Assembly: GCA_019308525.1 (NCBI GenBank)
Contig: JAFDIC010000034.1
Span: 1 to 20,905, forward strand
From: Deltaproteobacteria bacterium
GTDB taxonomy: Bacteria > Desulfobacterota > DSM-4660 > Desulfatiglandales > HGW-15
DNA: 20,905 nucleotides
Reading direction: 5' to 3'
Each line of letters starts with the position of its first letter. Position 1 is the first letter of the stretch. Under the pieces are notes generated by a model. That model did no database searches and had not been told where the DNA came from. It worked only from the letters and a program-made list of their open reading frames with translations. Positions 1 through 7,674 of the stretch are shown here, piece by piece. The position numbers and the translations under genes are program-made.

Positions 1-2
1 CA

Positions 3-140
3 AGGAATTTGCCGGCAGGCATTCTTCCCTGTGACTTGTTGGGAGAAGGTTGGTTGCCGGGCGTAAAAGAGGTCGTGAAATGCGACATCAGGGACCGGGA
101 TTCTTTGCTTGACATGGATCATCGGGGGTTGCAAAAATAA
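3..140 (+). CDS. C-terminal fragment of an unrecognised protein
   Basis: This frame is open from the left edge of the window to a TAA at 138-140 and would give the last 45 residues of a protein that starts outside the window. The fragment contains the segment VKEVVKCDIRDRDSLLDMDH. I do not recognise the family. The other two forward frames close early, at about positions 33 and 66, and the thymidylate synthase-like gene begins 50 bases later on the same strand. A real upstream gene end is therefore plausible, but it rests only on the open frame. Confidence 0.4.
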   Translation, partial: RNLPAGILPCDLLGEGWLPGVKEVVKCDIRDRDSLLDMDHRGLQK

Positions 141-174
141 ATTCGATGGTGCCGGTAAACGGAAAACAGTCGGC

Positions 175-182
175 AAGGGAGG
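175..182 (+). promoter_or_regulatory. Ribosome binding site deciding the thymidylate synthase start
   Basis: AAGGGAGG ends 8 bases before the ATG at 191. The earlier in-frame ATG at 146 has only a G run about 17 bases upstream. This supports the shorter start at 191. Confidence 0.7.
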
Positions 183-190
183 CACGGGTT

Positions 191-892
191 ATGTTGCGAC
201 TTGAATTCATAGAGGCAAGGGATCTGCCCGACGCCTGGTTTCAATGTGTCTATCGGATCCTCGAAGCGGGCAGGGAGTACGTAATAGACAGGGGGAGCTA
301 CCAGGGGCAGAAGCGGCTTGAATTTGATTACATAACCATAAATGTAAAGTTTCCAGGCACCCGGCCCCTCTTGCCTGACATACCACCTTCCCTTGGTATC
401 CCCAATCCCGTGGCAGAGGGATACCTCGAGGAATATCTCCCCTATCTCATGACGTCGGCAAGAAAGCCGGAGGAGGATTATACTTACGGGCAGTATCTGG
501 AGAAACAGATCGAGGAGGTAATACGGATTTACAGGGAAGACGGACACGAGACCAACCAGGCCTACATGACCGTGGGAGATCCGGATGCGATTTTCCTCAA
601 GGATCCCCCTTGCCTCCGTGGTATAGATACCAGGGTCAGGGAAGACAAGTTGCATTTCATCGTCTATTTCAGATCCTGGGATCTCTGGAATGGGTTCCCG
701 GCCAACCTCGGGGCCATACAACTCCTGAAAGAGTACATGGCTTCAAGCATAGGGGTGGAAGATGGTCAGATCATAGCCTCAAGCAAGGGGCTGCACCTGT
801 ACGACTACGTGTGGGAGCTTGCAAAACTGAGAACCATGTGTGAAAATCCTTCTGCCCTTGGAGAGGGGCGGCAGGGGGGTCGGGACAGATGA
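191..892 (+). CDS. Thymidylate synthase, archaeal-type ThyA family
   Basis: The 233-residue protein resembles the short archaeal (methanogen) branch of the ThyA family, which methylates or hydroxymethylates a pyrimidine nucleotide using a folate-like one-carbon donor. Key residues of classical thymidylate synthase are visible with the right spacing: the nucleophile C141 in DPPC, R161 and D164 in RSWD, N172 in FPAN, and H202-x-Y204 in LHLYDY. The R161, D164 and N172 spacing (+3, +11) matches E. coli R166, D169 and N177. The protein is shorter than E. coli ThyA (264 residues). The start at 191 is chosen over 146 because of the strong ribosome binding site. It overlaps rlmN by 4 bases (ATGA), so the two are probably cotranslated. 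The family is fairly certain. The exact substrate (dUMP or another nucleotide) and the cofactor (tetrahydrofolate or a methanopterin analogue) are not. No dihydrofolate reductase gene is in the window. Confidence 0.8.
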   Translation: MLRLEFIEARDLPDAWFQCVYRILEAGREYVIDRGSYQGQKRLEFDYITINVKFPGTRPLLPDIPPSLGIPNPVAEGYLEEYLPYLMTSARKPEEDYTYGQYLEKQIEEVIRIYREDGHETNQAYMTVGDPDAIFLKDPPCLRGIDTRVREDKLHFIVYFRSWDLWNGFPANLGAIQLLKEYMASSIGVEDGQIIASSKGLHLYDYVWELAKLRTMCENPSALGEGRQGGRDR

Positions 893-1929
893 AGATAGAT
901 CTTAAGTCCATGGATGGTCGGGAACTGCAAGAATGGGCAGGGGCTATGGGATTGGAACCATACAGGGCCGGTCAGATCAGGCACTGGATGTTCCATAAGC
1001 TGGCCGGTTCCTTTGAGGAAATGACAGACCTTCCAAAGGGGCTTAGGGAAGAGCTGGGGAGAAGTGCACTGGCCAAAACACTGGAGATCATCGGGACAGA
1101 GACCTCCAGGGATGGGACCAAGAAGTTCTTGTTTCAAACACAGGATGATTGCAGGATCGAGGCAGTCCTTATTCCGGAGCGGGACCACTTCACCCTTTGC
1201 ATTTCCTCCCAGGCAGGGTGTGCAATGAATTGCCGCTTTTGCCTGACAGGCGCCCTGGGTTTCAAACGGAATCTTAGAGCCTCTGAGATTATCGACCAGG
1301 TCATAGAAGTCAACAGGGGCATGGAGAGGCCCGAAAAATTGACCAATATCGTGTTCATGGGGATGGGCGAACCCCTTGCAAACTATGAAGAAGTGGTAAG
1401 GGCCATTAGAAACCTCATAGGGGAAGACGGCATGAACTTCTCCCACCGCAAGGTTACCTTGTCTACGTGCGGGATCATAGAAAAGATGGAAAAATTAGGG
1501 CGAGATGTGTCGGTCAATCTTGCCGTCTCGATAAACGCCGCGGATGAAGAGACCAGGAATTTTCTGATGCCCGTGAACCGGAACAATCCGCTCAAGGAGC
1601 TTATTGAAGCATGCAGGAGATTTCCCCTGCCGAACAGGAGAATGATCACCTTCGAATACGTCCTCATCAACGGGGTCAATTCCGGGGACAGGGATGCGAG
1701 AAACCTGGCAAAATTGCTTTCAGGGATAAGAGCCAAGATCAACCTCATTCCCCTCAACCCCTATCCTGGGCTGGACCTCACACCGCCCACGATGGAACGT
1801 ATTCTGCGCTTCCAAGAGATTCTGGTGAGGCACAATTACACCGCAATAATACGAAAGAGCAAGGGGCAGGACATCTCGGCTGCGTGCGGGCAGCTTAGCG
1901 GGGATTACAACAGGGGCAAGGCTGCTTGA
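889..1929 (+). CDS. rlmN: 23S rRNA (adenine(2503)-C(2))-methyltransferase RlmN
   Basis: This is a radical SAM enzyme that methylates C2 of A2503 in 23S rRNA; family members can also act on A37 of some tRNAs. The 346-residue length is typical. The radical SAM cluster motif CAMNCRFC gives C111, C115 and C118. C104 in TLC and C333 in AACGQL match the two mechanistic cysteines of E. coli RlmN (C118 and C355), so the enzyme should be active. GMGEP at residues 158-162 is the SAM-binding motif. The ATG lies inside the stop of the preceding thymidylate synthase gene (ATGA overlap), so translational coupling is likely. RlmN and Cfr are related, but the N-terminal part and length favour RlmN. Confidence 0.95.
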   Translation: MKIDLKSMDGRELQEWAGAMGLEPYRAGQIRHWMFHKLAGSFEEMTDLPKGLREELGRSALAKTLEIIGTETSRDGTKKFLFQTQDDCRIEAVLIPERDHFTLCISSQAGCAMNCRFCLTGALGFKRNLRASEIIDQVIEVNRGMERPEKLTNIVFMGMGEPLANYEEVVRAIRNLIGEDGMNFSHRKVTLSTCGIIEKMEKLGRDVSVNLAVSINAADEETRNFLMPVNRNNPLKELIEACRRFPLPNRRMITFEYVLINGVNSGDRDARNLAKLLSGIRAKINLIPLNPYPGLDLTPPTMERILRFQEILVRHNYTAIIRKSKGQDISAACGQLSGDYNRGKAA

Positions 1930-1997
1930 GGGAGCGGTGGTCGGGGAGCCTGGTTCTGCCGGACCCTTTGCGCGCCCCTTTGCCAGGGAATTACAGT

Positions 1998-2025
1998 TTG
2001 AATAGGGGGAGATAATTGTTATAGT
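1998..2025 (+). promoter_or_regulatory. Possible sigma-70 promoter before hisI
   Basis: TTGAAT (1998-2003) and TATAGT (2020-2025) are separated by 16 bases, in the 170-base gap between rlmN and hisI. Four of six and five of six bases match the consensus. The gap is AT-richer here than its surroundings. I see no histidine leader peptide or clear terminator in the gap. This is a pattern match only. Confidence 0.35.
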
Positions 2026-2099
2026 GATATTTTGTCGGGTTTTCGCAAGGCTTCTGGGTTTGCCCGTTGGTAAAGAGAATCTTGGCTGAAGGGAGAGGT

Positions 2100-2480
2100 A
2101 TGGTGGAACTGGATTTTTCAAAGGGGGGTGGCCTTTTGCCAGCCATAGCTCAAGATTTCAAGACCGGCAGAGTGCTGATGCTGGCATACATGAACAGGGA
2201 GTCCTGGGAGAGGACCCTGGAGACCGGGGAGGCACACTACTGGAGCCGTTCAAGGCGAGAACTGTGGCACAAGGGGGCTAGCTCGGGTAATGTTCAGAGG
2301 GTGAAGGAGATATTCGTTGACTGCGACAATGATACCGTTCTTCTCAAGGTAGAGCAAGTGGGAGGTGCCGCATGTCATACGGGGCATGAAAGCTGTTTCC
2401 ACAAGAAGGTGGAGAGAAACGGCGGTGTAACTATCGTGGGGGAAAGAATCTTTGATCCTGGTGAGGTATACGGAAAATGA
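2100..2480 (+). CDS. hisI: Phosphoribosyl-AMP cyclohydrolase HisI
   Basis: HisI opens the purine ring of phosphoribosyl-AMP in the third step of histidine synthesis. The 126-residue protein is the stand-alone cyclohydrolase without a HisE pyrophosphohydrolase domain. The zinc ligands are visible as C75 in VDCDND, C92 in AACHTGH and C99 in ESCF, and the magnesium-binding aspartates are D74, D76 and D78. I chose the ATG at 2100 because AGGGAGAGG sits just upstream of it; an in-frame TTG at 2067 would add 11 residues without a good ribosome binding site. The stop overlaps the hisG start (ATGA), so the first-step enzyme and this one are cotranslated. hisE is not in the window. Confidence 0.93.
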   Translation: MVELDFSKGGGLLPAIAQDFKTGRVLMLAYMNRESWERTLETGEAHYWSRSRRELWHKGASSGNVQRVKEIFVDCDNDTVLLKVEQVGGAACHTGHESCFHKKVERNGGVTIVGERIFDPGEVYGK

Positions 2481-3352
2481 AGAAGCTCAAATTTGGCATT
2501 CCCAAGGGGAGCCTGCAAAATGCAACCATAAACCTGTTTGAGAACTCAGGTTGGAAGATAAATACCAACAATGGCAGGAGCTACTTCCCTGACATAAATG
2601 ATGAGAGTATGGAAGTCAGCATTTGTAGGGCACAAGAAATGTCTCGTTATGTGGAGAGTGGTACTCTTGACGCGGGCCTGACCGGAAAGGACTGGGTGGA
2701 GGAGAATGAATCGGATGTTGTCATAGTGGATGAGTTGGTGTATTCAAAGGTAAGCCAGAATCCGGCCCGCTGGGTGGTAGCGGTGCGCTCTGACTCCAGC
2801 ATCAAGGAGCTGAAGGACCTGGAGGGAAAGAAGATCGCAACAGAGTTGGTGAACTTCACAAGGAGGTATTTCGAGCAAAGAAAGATAAGTGTACAGGTCG
2901 AATTCTCTTGGGGGGCCACGGAGGCAAAGGTTGTTTCCGGCCTGGCCGACGCCATCGTAGAGGTTACCGAGACGGGTAGCACGATTCGGGCTCATGGTTT
3001 AAAGATAATTCATGAGCTGATGAAATCATATACACAGCTCATAGCCAACAGGGAGTCGTACGAAGACCCTTGGAAGAAGGAGAAGATCAAGCAGGTTATT
3101 CTTCTGCTGAAGGGCGCCCTCAGAGCGGAGAACATGGTGGGTTTGAAGATGAATGTGCCGGAAGAAAAGCTGGAAGAGATTATTGGTCTGCTCCCCAGTC
3201 TGAATGCCCCAACGGTAGCGGGGCTTTATAATACCAAGTGGTTTTCTGTTGAATCGGTGGTCGATTCCAAGGTGGTGAGGGAGTTGATCCCAAGGCTCAT
3301 AAAATCAGGTGCGGAGGGGATTATAGAATATCCCTTAAACAAGGTAATCTGA
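2477..3352 (+). CDS. hisG: ATP phosphoribosyltransferase HisG, long form
   Basis: HisG condenses ATP and PRPP in the first, feedback-controlled step of histidine synthesis. At 291 residues it is the long form: two periplasmic-binding-protein-like catalytic lobes up to about residue 210 and a C-terminal ACT-like regulatory domain (about 213-291) that binds histidine. It should therefore not need a separate HisZ subunit. The PRPP-binding loop is E165-T-G-S-T169, followed by R171. The ATG overlaps the hisI stop by 4 bases. A 43-base gap separates it from the aminotransferase that follows. Confidence 0.93.
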   Translation: MKKLKFGIPKGSLQNATINLFENSGWKINTNNGRSYFPDINDESMEVSICRAQEMSRYVESGTLDAGLTGKDWVEENESDVVIVDELVYSKVSQNPARWVVAVRSDSSIKELKDLEGKKIATELVNFTRRYFEQRKISVQVEFSWGATEAKVVSGLADAIVEVTETGSTIRAHGLKIIHELMKSYTQLIANRESYEDPWKKEKIKQVILLLKGALRAENMVGLKMNVPEEKLEEIIGLLPSLNAPTVAGLYNTKWFSVESVVDSKVVRELIPRLIKSGAEGIIEYPLNKVI

Positions 3353-3395
3353 TACAGGAACAAATCCCAGGTGGCCGGGGAAATCGGGGGAAGCA

Positions 3396-4502
3396 TTGAA
3401 CAGGATTGCGGAGAGGGCCGATAAGATAAGCCCTTTCATGGTCATGGAAGTCATGGAAAGGGCCCACGAGCTCGAAAGGGGCGGTGCTGACATAATTCAC
3501 CTGGAGATAGGCGAGCCTGACTTTCCCACGCCGGAGATCATCCATTATACTCACAGCCTGGGGATAATAGAACTCAGGGAGGCCATCTCCGCGCACTACT
3601 ATGGAAGATACGGTGTAAAGATCGACCCTGATCAGGTTATTGTAACATCGGGCACATCCCCTGCTCTCTTCATGATATTCTCGGTTCTCCTGGACCAGGG
3701 TGATGAAGTTATCATCTCAGACCCCCATTATCCCTGCTACCCTAACTTTGCGAACTTCTTGAGAGCCTCTCCCGTTTTTGTAAAGGTCTTCGAGGAAGAC
3801 GGGTTCCAGTATAGACCGGAGGACATAGAAAAGCACATGGGTCCACACAGTAAAGCCATCTTGATAAATTCACCCTCGAACCCGACCGGGAATCTCCTTT
3901 CCCCTGAGCGGATGGAGAGGATTGCGGATCTAGGTCCTTTTGTCATCTCTGACGAGATATATCATCAGCTCGTCTATGGAGACAGGGAACACTCCATCCT
4001 TGAATTCACTGAAAGGGCCTTTGTGTTGAATGGCTTTTCAAAGGCCTATGCCATGACAGGATGGCGCCTTGGCTATATTATCGCTCCCCGGGATTTCACA
4101 AGACCGCTCCAGAAGGTACAGCAGAACTTTTTTATTTCTGCCGGCAGTGTCTCACAATGGGCTGGAGTCACAGCCCTGAAGGAGGCCGGCAGTGAGGTGG
4201 AACGTATGAAGCTCATTTACGACGAGCGACGCAAATACATGATAGAGACCTTGAGGAGAATGGGATTCGGCATAACCGTGGAACCGGTCGGGGCCTTCTA
4301 TGTCCTTGCCAATGCAAAGAGGTTCTCGGGGGACTCCTATAGCCTGGCCTTTGATATACTTGAGAAGGCCGGGGTCGGTGTCAGTCCGGGCATTGATTTC
4401 GGCGATAATGCAGAGGGCTACCTGAGGTTTTCCTATGCCAACTCCCTTGAAAACATAAAAGAGGGGCTTGATCGTATTGACCGGTATCTAAAGAAACGCT
4501 GA
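3396..4502 (+). CDS. Class I/II PLP-dependent aminotransferase, with apparent internal deletion
   Basis: This is a fold type I aminotransferase of the aspartate aminotransferase-like group. Visible residues are the SNPTG motif with N162, D186 that contacts the PLP ring nitrogen, the Schiff-base lysine K216 in GFSKAYAMTGWR, R224, and the substrate-carboxylate arginine R344 in LRFSYAN. The start is TTG at 3396 with a G-rich site just upstream, matching the usual N-terminus of the group. The segment after PDFPTPEII runs straight into YTHSLG at residue 51. In relatives that I recall, about 13 residues of a helix (pattern EAxxxALxxGxT) lie between these motifs. At 368 residues it is shorter than the usual 380-395. 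The substrate is unknown. Its place after hisI-hisG allows, but does not show, a role as histidinol-phosphate aminotransferase. Confidence 0.85.
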   Translation: MNRIAERADKISPFMVMEVMERAHELERGGADIIHLEIGEPDFPTPEIIHYTHSLGIIELREAISAHYYGRYGVKIDPDQVIVTSGTSPALFMIFSVLLDQGDEVIISDPHYPCYPNFANFLRASPVFVKVFEEDGFQYRPEDIEKHMGPHSKAILINSPSNPTGNLLSPERMERIADLGPFVISDEIYHQLVYGDREHSILEFTERAFVLNGFSKAYAMTGWRLGYIIAPRDFTRPLQKVQQNFFISAGSVSQWAGVTALKEAGSEVERMKLIYDERRKYMIETLRRMGFGITVEPVGAFYVLANAKRFSGDSYSLAFDILEKAGVGVSPGIDFGDNAEGYLRFSYANSLENIKEGLDRIDRYLKKR

Positions 4503-5081
4503 ATGGATATAGAATTCGTCAAGAGTGCCGCCCATGAAAGACAGTACCCCCCTCCGGACAGGCCTGAGATCGCATTTGCGGGCAGGTCCAACGTAGGGAA
4601 GTCCACCCTGATCAACGTGCTTGCCAACAGGAAAGGAATGGCCAGAACAAGCTCGAAGCCAGGTCTGACAAAGACCATAAATTTTTTTCTCCTGGACGGG
4701 AGGATCTATTTCGTGGACCTTCCCGGCTACGGCTATGCCCGTGTCCCCTTGAGTATGAGGAGGGCCTGGAGCGACCTGGTAGAGAACTACCTGAGGGTGA
4801 GGGACAACCTGAAGGCGGTCGTTGTTATTATGGATGTAAGGAGGGATCCGACGGAAGGGGACAGGGACCTGTTGAACTGGTTGCGACACTACGGGATCAA
4901 AGCCATCCCTGTTATGACAAAGGCAGACAAGCTTTCGCGGCAGAAGGCGCGCCTTAGAAAGGAGGTCGTTGGAAAGGAGCTTGAGGACCTTTGCCCGGAA
5001 GACCCGGTTCTGTTTTCTGCCAGGACAAGGGAGGGGAGAAAGGAGGTATGGGAGAGGATCAACCTGGCTATCAGCTCTTGA
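4503..5081 (+). CDS. engB: Ribosome biogenesis GTPase EngB (YsxC/YihA)
   Basis: EngB is an essential small GTPase of the TRAFAC class that takes part in assembly of the large ribosomal subunit. The 192 residues have the full set of G motifs: G1 GRSNVGKST (27-35), a G2 region with GLTKT (54-58), G3 DLPGYG (72-77), G4 TKADK (139-143) and G5 SA (172-173). The start ATG directly follows the aminotransferase stop, so they are probably cotranslated. The 3' end overlaps the convergent regulator gene by 11 bases, leaving no room for a separate terminator. Confidence 0.95.
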   Translation: MDIEFVKSAAHERQYPPPDRPEIAFAGRSNVGKSTLINVLANRKGMARTSSKPGLTKTINFFLLDGRIYFVDLPGYGYARVPLSMRRAWSDLVENYLRVRDNLKAVVVIMDVRRDPTEGDRDLLNWLRHYGIKAIPVMTKADKLSRQKARLRKEVVGKELEDLCPEDPVLFSARTREGRKEVWERINLAISS

Positions 5082-6438
5082 CATTGTTCAGGCGATATGC
5101 CTTTATCTTCTTGTGCAGATTGCTCCTTTCAATGCCGATGGCTTCCGCTGTCTGGGAGATGTTTCCTCTGAATTCCTTCAACTTTTTTGCGATGAATGCC
5201 TTTTCGAACCTGGCCTTGGCCTCCTTGTATGAAGAGGCCATGAGAGAAGATTCAAGGTCGTCCTTGAGGCCTGATTCGAGATTGTAAGGGGGTGGAATGT
5301 CCCTTGCGCGTATTATGCTGTTTCTTGTCATGATCACCATTCGCTCGACCAGGTTTTTCAGTTCCCTGACGTTGCCGGGCCAGTGGTACTTTCTCAATAC
5401 CTCGATGCTTTCCTCTGAAAACTCCTTTTGATCAAGATTGGTGTTCCTGGCTATCTCCTTGAGGAATTCGTTGACAAGTTCCGGGATATCTTCAATCCGT
5501 TCACGCAGGGGGGGGACTCTTATGGGGATAACGTTCAGCCTGAAGTAAAGGTCATCTCTGAAGGTACCTTTTTTGATCTCTGCTTCCAGATCCTTGTTTG
5601 TGGCTGCGATGACCCTCACGTCCACGTGTATGGTCCTTGATCCTCCCACCCTCTCAAACTTTTGCTCCTCAAGAATCCTCAAGGTCTTTGATTGCGCCTT
5701 CAGGCTCATATCACCTATTTCGTCCAGGAAGAGGGTCCCCTCGTGCGCAAGGTCGAACTTGCCCTTTTTCATGGCGCCCGCACCGGTGAAGGCCCCCTTC
5801 TCGTGCCCGAACAGTTCGCTTTCGATTAGTTCCTCTGGTATAGCCGCACAGTTGACCTCGATCATAGGCTTGTGGCTTCGCTTGCTCAGTCTGTGGATGG
5901 TATGGGCGACAAGTTCCTTCCCGGTCCCGTTCTCACCTGATATGAGTACCCAAGCATTGGTGGGAGCGACTATCCTTATTTGTTCCTTTACTTCTCTTAT
6001 GGCTTCACTGTTGCCTGTTATTCTATATTTGTCCCGCTCTTTGGCCTTTAATAGGTTGACCTCCTCCTCCAGCCGGTAATAATCGAGGGCATTGTTAATG
6101 GACAGGAGAACCTTTTCCAGTGATAGGGGTTTCTCTATGAAGTCGTAAGCCCCCAGTTTGGTCGCCTTGACCGCTGTCTCTATGGTTCCGTGTCCGGACA
6201 TCATGAGCACCTGGAGGGCGGGATAGTTCTCCTTGATTTTCACCAGGGTTTCTATCCCGTCCATATCAGGCATCCAGATATCCAGGAGCACAATATCGGG
6301 TAAGGTCTCCTCTATTCTCTGGAGACACTCCATTCCGCTCTTCGCACACAAGACCTCGAAGCCCTCGTCCGACAGGATCCCTTGTAACGACTTAAGAATG
6401 GATTCCTCGTCATCTACTACCAGAACAATCTTTGACAT
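5071..6438 (-). CDS. Sigma-54-dependent response regulator, NtrX/NtrC-like
   Basis: This is a two-component regulator that activates sigma-54 RNA polymerase. Domains in order are a receiver (about 1-120) with acidic residues D9-D10 and phosphoacceptor D53, then an AAA+ activator (about 140-375) with Walker A GENGTGKE (168-175), the sigma-54 contact motif GAFTGA (215-220) and Walker B LFLDE (236-240), then a Fis-type helix-turn-helix (about 426-448) ending in GIERSNLHKKIKAY, which resembles NtrX. All catalytic residues look intact. No histidine kinase gene is beside it, so it is an orphan here. It is the last gene of the lipid A cluster, 75 bases after lpxB, and has a good ribosome binding site (GGAGAAG) within a small inverted repeat. 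Its target genes are unknown. Confidence 0.93.
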   Translation of the reverse strand: MSKIVLVVDDEESILKSLQGILSDEGFEVLCAKSGMECLQRIEETLPDIVLLDIWMPDMDGIETLVKIKENYPALQVLMMSGHGTIETAVKATKLGAYDFIEKPLSLEKVLLSINNALDYYRLEEEVNLLKAKERDKYRITGNSEAIREVKEQIRIVAPTNAWVLISGENGTGKELVAHTIHRLSKRSHKPMIEVNCAAIPEELIESELFGHEKGAFTGAGAMKKGKFDLAHEGTLFLDEIGDMSLKAQSKTLRILEEQKFERVGGSRTIHVDVRVIAATNKDLEAEIKKGTFRDDLYFRLNVIPIRVPPLRERIEDIPELVNEFLKEIARNTNLDQKEFSEESIEVLRKYHWPGNVRELKNLVERMVIMTRNSIIRARDIPPPYNLESGLKDDLESSLMASSYKEAKARFEKAFIAKKLKEFRGNISQTAEAIGIERSNLHKKIKAYRLNNVKS

Positions 6439-6446
6439 GGTACTTC

Positions 6447-6460
6447 TCCACCAAAGTGGA
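6447..6460 (-). repeat. Inverted repeat overlapping the ribosome binding site of the response regulator
   Basis: TCCAC-CAAA-GTGGA forms a perfect 5-base-pair inverted repeat, ending 9 bases upstream of the regulator ATG. On the - strand the downstream arm contains the first part of the ribosome binding site GGTGGAGAAG. It could be a small mRNA hairpin or an operator half-site, or it could be chance. Confidence 0.3.
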
Positions 6461-6513
6461 CAACGTTCACATGTACTTGCTTTTGCTCTCTTTGTGAGAA
6501 GGCGAAGGGCTCC

Positions 6514-7662
6514 TCATCTAATCATATCTACAGCTATTCGAGCAGCCCTTTCTGAGGCCCCTCCCTTTCCGAGTCGTTCCTTCACTCTCTCCAAGTCTTT
6601 TACCATATTGATTCTCCTTGTGCCATCCTCAAGGAGAAGAACGCTCTCTTCAGCCAACCTCTGTGGGTTGACATCATCCTGGATCAATTCAGGCACAACC
6701 ATTTCGCCAGCCACAAGGTTTACCAGGCTGATAAAAGGGACCTTAACTATCCTTTTCCCCAGCCAGAAAGATAAAGGCGACAGCTTGTAGACTACGATCA
6801 TGGGTATTCCCGCAATGGCTGTTTCAAGGGTTGCGGTCCCCGAGGTTACAAGGGCCAGGTCGCAGGCGGCCAGGGATTTGCCTAACATCCCCCCGGTGGT
6901 TCTTATGGGCACGGGGCTGGGCTCTATGATGGGGAATATGAGGTCTTTCGGAATGGTCGAGGCAATTGGCAGGACACATTGGAGCCCGCCATACCGCGAT
7001 GCAAGAATCTCAACAGCCTCGACCATGGCAGGGAGGTGGTTTTTTACCTCCTCTTTTCGACTGCCGGGCAAAAGTCCCAAGACGGGCGACGTCTCTTCAA
7101 GTCCCAGCTCTTTCAAGGCAAGGGCCTTGCTTGGATTGTGGGGTATGGTATCCATCAGGGGATGGCCCACGTATTCAACGTCTATGTTGCACTCCCGGTA
7201 GAATTCCTCTTCAAAAGGGAAGATGACCGCCATTCGATCCACCCGATCGGCAATCTTTTTGACTCTGCCCTTCCTCCATGCCCATACCTGGGGACTAATA
7301 TAATACAGGATCGGCACATTGTATCTTTTTGCAACGCCCGCCAGCCTGATATTGAAATCAGGATAATCAATCAAGATAAGCAGATCAGGCCTGGTCTCTT
7401 TCAAAAAGGATTTCATCCTGGAGAATGCCATGAGTATGGCGGGGAATCTGGCAAAGACCTCGGTGATCCCCACAACCGCCATCTCCGATGACGAAAACAG
7501 GATTTCTACACCTGCCTCCTCCATCTCCTTGTCGCCGATCCCGAAGAACCTGATCCCAGGATCAAGCTTCTTCATGGAGAGCACCAAATTGGCTCCGTGC
7601 AAATCCGCGGAGGCCTCACCAGCGACTATCACCACACGCTTACTGCCCAATTTTTCCGCCAA
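6514..7662 (-). CDS. lpxB: Lipid-A-disaccharide synthase LpxB
   Basis: LpxB joins 2,3-diacylglucosamine 1-phosphate (lipid X) to UDP-2,3-diacylglucosamine to give the lipid A disaccharide at the inner face of the inner membrane. The 382-residue length is normal for this GT19 family. Conserved segments are GEASAD (15-20), SPQVWAW (123-129), LLPGSR (207-212), TSGTATLE (273-280) and the loop with NLVAGE followed by VPELIQ (about 315-328). The start is TTG at 7662, 12 bases after the oxidoreductase stop, with no strong ribosome binding site, so translation may depend on coupling. It completes the run lpxD-lpxA-lpxI-lpxB in this operon. Confidence 0.95.
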   Translation of the reverse strand: MAEKLGSKRVVIVAGEASADLHGANLVLSMKKLDPGIRFFGIGDKEMEEAGVEILFSSSEMAVVGITEVFARFPAILMAFSRMKSFLKETRPDLLILIDYPDFNIRLAGVAKRYNVPILYYISPQVWAWRKGRVKKIADRVDRMAVIFPFEEEFYRECNIDVEYVGHPLMDTIPHNPSKALALKELGLEETSPVLGLLPGSRKEEVKNHLPAMVEAVEILASRYGGLQCVLPIASTIPKDLIFPIIEPSPVPIRTTGGMLGKSLAACDLALVTSGTATLETAIAGIPMIVVYKLSPLSFWLGKRIVKVPFISLVNLVAGEMVVPELIQDDVNPQRLAEESVLLLEDGTRRINMVKDLERVKERLGKGGASERAARIAVDMIR

Positions 7663-7674
7663 GCCGTTCAGGTA

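Noticed and set aside
146..190. Longer N-terminus for the thymidylate synthase from the ATG at 146
   Set aside because: No good ribosome binding site at suitable spacing, whereas AAGGGAGG sits correctly before 191, and the extra residues look unrelated to the family.
119..721. Long antisense open frame opposite the thymidylate synthase
   Set aside because: It lies wholly against a well-supported gene and has no family resemblance; it is a frame shadow.
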